A stretch of DNA of 36,964 bases, from the NCBI GenBank assembly GCA_026400835.1, contig JAPLOA010000043.1, positions 1-36,964 on the forward strand. The letters run 5' to 3'. The position numbers were made by a program, and so were the translations under genes. Positions 33,761 to 36,964 of this stretch are shown here, in pieces. A model generated the notes under the pieces. That model searched no databases. It worked only from the letters and a program-made list of their open reading frames with translations, and had not been told where the DNA came from. How positions within the stretch are numbered: the stretch's first letter is position 1; every line of letters starts with the position of its first letter. The stretch is from Planctomycetales bacterium. GTDB lineage: Bacteria > Planctomycetota > Planctomycetia > Planctomycetales > Planctomycetaceae.

Positions 33761-36634
33761 ATGCTCAGACAATTGTTGCAACTTCGAAATCTGGCCTTGT
33801 CAGCGTTGCTGGCGACTGCTGGTTCAGGCCTGATGGCTCAGGAAGGCCAGCAGACGGATTTCCCACCCGCTGATAAAGTGCTGGAGGGATACGAGAAGGT
33901 CGTCACCAAGGCCAACATTAAGCCGATGTATACGCTCTGGACGCGTCAGAAAGACGGCCAGATGTACGCAGAACTCCCTCGTGGCTTCGGGCAAAAGAAA
34001 TACTTCATCGCGACAACAGTGGCCAGCGGTGAAGACTATGCCGGACTGCAGGCTGGTGACGTCTATGTTTACTGGCGTCAGTACGACAAACGGCTTGCCT
34101 TGATGACGCCTAATGTTTCCGTCCGCGCGGATGGGGATCGTGAAGCCGCTTCGTCTGTCGAACGGCTGTTTACCGATCAGGTTATCATGGAAGTTCCAAT
34201 CGTCACGATGGGACCGGGTGGTGGTCCCATCATCGATATGGATGCGATGTTGCTCAGCAATCCGTCGAGCAGTGCCATTGCTCCTGCTGGCGTGAACATG
34301 GGGCTCGCCATGCGTGGAATCTACACGATCAAGACTGCGAAGGCTTTCGAGAACAACGTTGAGATCTCTTTCGAAGTCCCTTCCTCGGACAACAACGTGT
34401 TGAAGGTGCTGCACTACTCGATCAGCGACATTCCGGATAACACCGGGTATCAGCCTCGAGTTGCCGACAGCCGCGTAGGATTCTTCACCACATCTTATGT
34501 CGATCTGGCAAAGTACAACGACCGTGAAACACATATTCGCTATGTCAATCGCTGGCATCTGGAGAAGGCTGATCCAAAGCTCCAGCTGAGCCCTCCAAAG
34601 AATCCAATCGTGTTCTACATCGAACACACAACTCCAGTGCGTTACCGTCGCTGGGTGCGTGACGGAATCGTGGCGTGGAATGCGGCTTTCGAAAAGATTG
34701 GCATCGCCAATGCGATCGAAGTCTACTATCAGGACGCCACGACGAACGCTCACATGGACAAAGATCCGGAAGACGTGCAGTACAACTTTGTGCGTTGGTT
34801 AAACAACGACGTCGGTACCGCAATTGGCCCAAGTCGTGTCCATCCTCTGACAGGTCAGATTCTGGATGCGGACATCATTCTGACGGACGGCTGGATTCGA
34901 CACTATCAGAAACAGTTTGCGGAAGCTCTGCCGAAAATCGCAATGGAAGGTTACGGACCGGACACGCTGGCCTGGCTGGCTGATCATCCGGAGTGGGATC
35001 CACGAGTTCGACTGGCTCCTCCGTCAATGCGTCGCACGGTGATGGATAAGATCGCCGAGCAGGCCGCGATGCCATACGCCGGCTATCCTCTGGCTTCAGC
35101 TGATCCTCGCATGATGGGCGATCAGGAGTTTGATGGCCTGAATCGTCCCAGCCAGACGAATGGTCTGTGCCTTGCCGCTGAAGGTATGTCGTTCGACCTC
35201 GCGTTGATGAAAATGACGCTGGAACTTCTGAATGCTCAGGAAGCGGTTCCGGCCGCTGCCGAAGGCGAAAAGAAGGAAGAGAAGAAAGACGAAAAACCGA
35301 AGGAGCAGATGCTGGATGGTATGCCGGAGTCGTTCGTCGGTCCGCTGATTGCCCACCTGGTGGCTCATGAAGTGGGACACACGCTCGGTCTGCGTCACAA
35401 CTTCAAAGCTTCCAGCGTCTACACTCTGGCTCAGATCAACAGTGAAGAGCTGAAGGGCAAGAAGCAGCTGGCCGGTTCGGTCATGGATTACATCGGAACC
35501 AACATTCGTCTGGATTCCGGCGCAATTCAGGGCGACTACAGCATGACTGGAGTAGGTCCTTATGACATGTGGGCGATCGAGTACGGTTACACCTTTGGCG
35601 ACCTGAAGCCGATTCTGGCTCGTGTTGCTGAACCGGAACTGGTCTACGCAACCGACGAAGACACCGGTGGCCCGGATCCTCTGGCTCGCCGTTACGACTT
35701 CACGAAGAATCCGCTTGAGTACGCAGAAGAGCAGACTCGACTGGCGGCCCATCACCGTGCACGTCTGCTGTCCGACTTTATCAAAGACGGCGATAGCTGG
35801 GATCGAGTACGCTATGGTTACGAAATGATCCTGTCTTTGCAGACGCGATCCACTTCGATGATGGCTAACTGGATTGGCGGGGCTCATGTGAATCGTGATA
35901 AGAAGGGCGACCCGAACGGCCGCAAGCCAATCGAAGTTGTTCCGGCTGACACTCAGCGGAAAGCGCTGGCATTCGTGATAGCCAATACGTTCAAAGATGA
36001 AGCCTTTGGTTTGTCTCCGGAACTGGTTACGGCCATGGGACTGGACAAGTGGAATGACGACATGGGCTCCATGATGGAAGAATCCACATGGCCAATCCAT
36101 GACCGCATCATGGGAATTCAGGCAAGTGCATTGACCAGCCTGATGAATCCATCGACGCTGAAACGGGTTTACGACAACGAATTCCGAATTCCAGCTGATC
36201 AGGATTCTTTCACTCTGCCCGAACTGCTGAACACCGTGACAACTGGTGTCTGGACAGAGCTGGATGTGAAAGCAGAAGGCGAATACAGCCCTCGCAAGCC
36301 TCTGATCTCCAGCCTGCGTCGCAACCTGCAGCGAGAGCACCTGGAGCGTCTGATTGATCTGACGCTGCCGGGGAATGCTCAGGGAGCCGCAGGCCGAACG
36401 ATCTCAACTCTGGCCAGTGAACAGTTGCGACAGATCGTGAAGAAGATTGAGGCGGCTCAGGCCGCCTCAGCCGACAAGCATGATGCTTACACGACCGCGC
36501 ATCTGTCTCAGTGCAAGGATCGAATCACCAAGGCTTTGGATGCGGATTATATCCTGAACCCAAGTCGAGGTAGTTCAAGCGGCGGCGGACTGCGCGTTAT
36601 TCTGGGTAAGGAACAAATGGAGCAGGCTCCGTAG
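33761..36634 (+). CDS. Secreted zinc-dependent metalloprotease (DUF5117/DUF4953 type)
   Basis: A 957-residue exported protein with a signal peptide (LALSALLATAGSGLMA). The N-terminal half (about 80-300, DUF5117-like) precedes the catalytic domain. Zinc motif HEVGHTLGLRH begins at His536, giving ligands His536, His540 and His546 with Glu537 as base; it is followed by NFKAS and, about 40 residues on, the Met-turn-like SVMDYIG, so this is a metzincin-like peptidase. A Lys/Glu-rich linker (EGEKKEEKKDEKPKEQ) precedes the catalytic core, and a C-terminal helical domain of about 330 residues closes it. AGCGAGAAAGG lies upstream of ATG. A terminator follows, so the gene is monocistronic. Its role is probably degradation of extracellular or periplasmic protein; substrate unknown. 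Confidence 0.92.
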   Translation: MLRQLLQLRNLALSALLATAGSGLMAQEGQQTDFPPADKVLEGYEKVVTKANIKPMYTLWTRQKDGQMYAELPRGFGQKKYFIATTVASGEDYAGLQAGDVYVYWRQYDKRLALMTPNVSVRADGDREAASSVERLFTDQVIMEVPIVTMGPGGGPIIDMDAMLLSNPSSSAIAPAGVNMGLAMRGIYTIKTAKAFENNVEISFEVPSSDNNVLKVLHYSISDIPDNTGYQPRVADSRVGFFTTSYVDLAKYNDRETHIRYVNRWHLEKADPKLQLSPPKNPIVFYIEHTTPVRYRRWVRDGIVAWNAAFEKIGIANAIEVYYQDATTNAHMDKDPEDVQYNFVRWLNNDVGTAIGPSRVHPLTGQILDADIILTDGWIRHYQKQFAEALPKIAMEGYGPDTLAWLADHPEWDPRVRLAPPSMRRTVMDKIAEQAAMPYAGYPLASADPRMMGDQEFDGLNRPSQTNGLCLAAEGMSFDLALMKMTLELLNAQEAVPAAAEGEKKEEKKDEKPKEQMLDGMPESFVGPLIAHLVAHEVGHTLGLRHNFKASSVYTLAQINSEELKGKKQLAGSVMDYIGTNIRLDSGAIQGDYSMTGVGPYDMWAIEYGYTFGDLKPILARVAEPELVYATDEDTGGPDPLARRYDFTKNPLEYAEEQTRLAAHHRARLLSDFIKDGDSWDRVRYGYEMILSLQTRSTSMMANWIGGAHVNRDKKGDPNGRKPIEVVPADTQRKALAFVIANTFKDEAFGLSPELVTAMGLDKWNDDMGSMMEESTWPIHDRIMGIQASALTSLMNPSTLKRVYDNEFRIPADQDSFTLPELLNTVTTGVWTELDVKAEGEYSPRKPLISSLRRNLQREHLERLIDLTLPGNAQGAAGRTISTLASEQLRQIVKKIEAAQAASADKHDAYTTAHLSQCKDRITKALDADYILNPSRGSSSGGGLRVILGKEQMEQAP

Positions 36635-36662
36635 TTTCTGACCACGGACCAGATAAAAAAAC

Positions 36663-36697
36663 AAGCCCGGTCTTCTCACGAAGGCCGGGCTTTTTTA
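36663..36697 (+). terminator. Intrinsic terminator of the metalloprotease gene
   Basis: AAGCCCGGTCTTC and GAAGGCCGGGCTT form a 13-bp stem with one G-U wobble and a TCAC loop, followed by TTTT. It begins about 30 bases after the stop codon. Confidence 0.88.
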
Positions 36698-36964
36698 ATG
36701 ACTTCCTCTATCTGTCAAAGCACGATCTCAGATCGTGTGATCAGCCGCTGGGCGTTAGCCTTAGGTTTAGGCACATCTATTGCGGTATGTTCATATCGAG
36801 CGTTGGACGCTTGAGTTGATTGAAATTTTTACCACGACGGATTCCTGAAAGATTGATTCTGGAGGGAATTTTTACAACAGGGAGGTTGGGTGTCGAGCGC
36901 CGTAGCCGGAGGGAAAAAATTAGCCCACGGCTGTCGCGCAGCGGAAGGAGCCCGACTGTGAGTG
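36698..36964. other. Intergenic right edge with short palindromes
   Basis: No gene seen. A 17-base palindrome CACGATCTCAGATCGTG occupies 36721-36737, and AGCGTTGGACGCT is a second small one near 36799. The last 70 bases contain GCGCCGTAGCCGGAGGG and AGCCCACGGCT, a GC-rich pattern of the kind I associate with dispersed intergenic repeats in planctomycetes; it continues past the window. Confidence 0.4.

Noticed and set aside
35096-36340. 414-codon minus-strand frame inside the metalloprotease
   Set aside because: Antisense shadow of the conserved coding frame; no family features.

Overview
The window looks like a chromosomal segment of a member of the Planctomycetota. The evidence is family content typical of that phylum: a PSCyt1/DUF1549/DUF1553 protein paired with a DUF1501 protein, a cysteine-rich YTV-type wall protein, a PQQ-propeller secreted protein, and a DUF5117/DUF4953-type zinc metalloprotease. 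Most of the window is stable core genome. The only trace of a mobile element is a broken IS4/Tn5-like transposase at the left edge.

Layout. 1-350: transposase remnant, minus strand. 710-4483: PQQ propeller protein, a SurA/PpiC-type peptidyl-prolyl isomerase (minus) and inorganic pyrophosphatase. 4780-13804: a minus-strand operon read right to left as nuoH-nuoJ-nuoK-nuoL-nuoM-nuoN plus a 150-residue protein of unknown function. This is the membrane arm of respiratory complex I without nuoI and without the hydrophilic-arm genes. NuoH carries a long predicted coiled-coil tail and NuoL a histidine-rich insert. 13805-14698: a long divergent intergenic region. 14699-17795: two tandem paralogues with one membrane anchor, a coiled coil, a small beta-type domain and a possibly BRCT-like C-terminal domain. 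18138-18350: a possible small minus-strand gene. 18523-19437: nadC. 19373-21741: an overlapping minus-strand trio read as formyltransferase, PIG-L deacetylase, then lipid-carrier sugar transferase, which looks like a surface-glycan module. 22101-24052: enolase followed by an FtsB/DivIC-like membrane coiled-coil protein, a synteny familiar from bacteria that divide with FtsZ. 24403-24714: a VOC protein. 24729-24798: a REP-like nested inverted repeat. 24961-29576: the PSCyt1/DUF1501 pair. 29934-30053: tRNA-Met(CAU) with its terminator. 30635-32032: the YTV repeat protein. 32352-33134: a sensorless histidine kinase. 33761-36634: the large secreted metalloprotease. The right end holds a terminator and short palindromes.

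The genes serve several independent jobs: proton-pumping respiration (nuo), NAD synthesis (nadC), glycolysis (eno), envelope glycan building (the trio), envelope protein folding (PpiC), wall structure (YTV) and secreted catabolism (PSCyt1/DUF1501, propeller, metalloprotease). I do not see a clear new defence or mobile system. The least explained parts are the coiled-coil paralogue pair, the coiled-coil tail on NuoH, and the enolase-linked FtsB-like protein. All family assignments are from reading the translated sequence; no database search was run.
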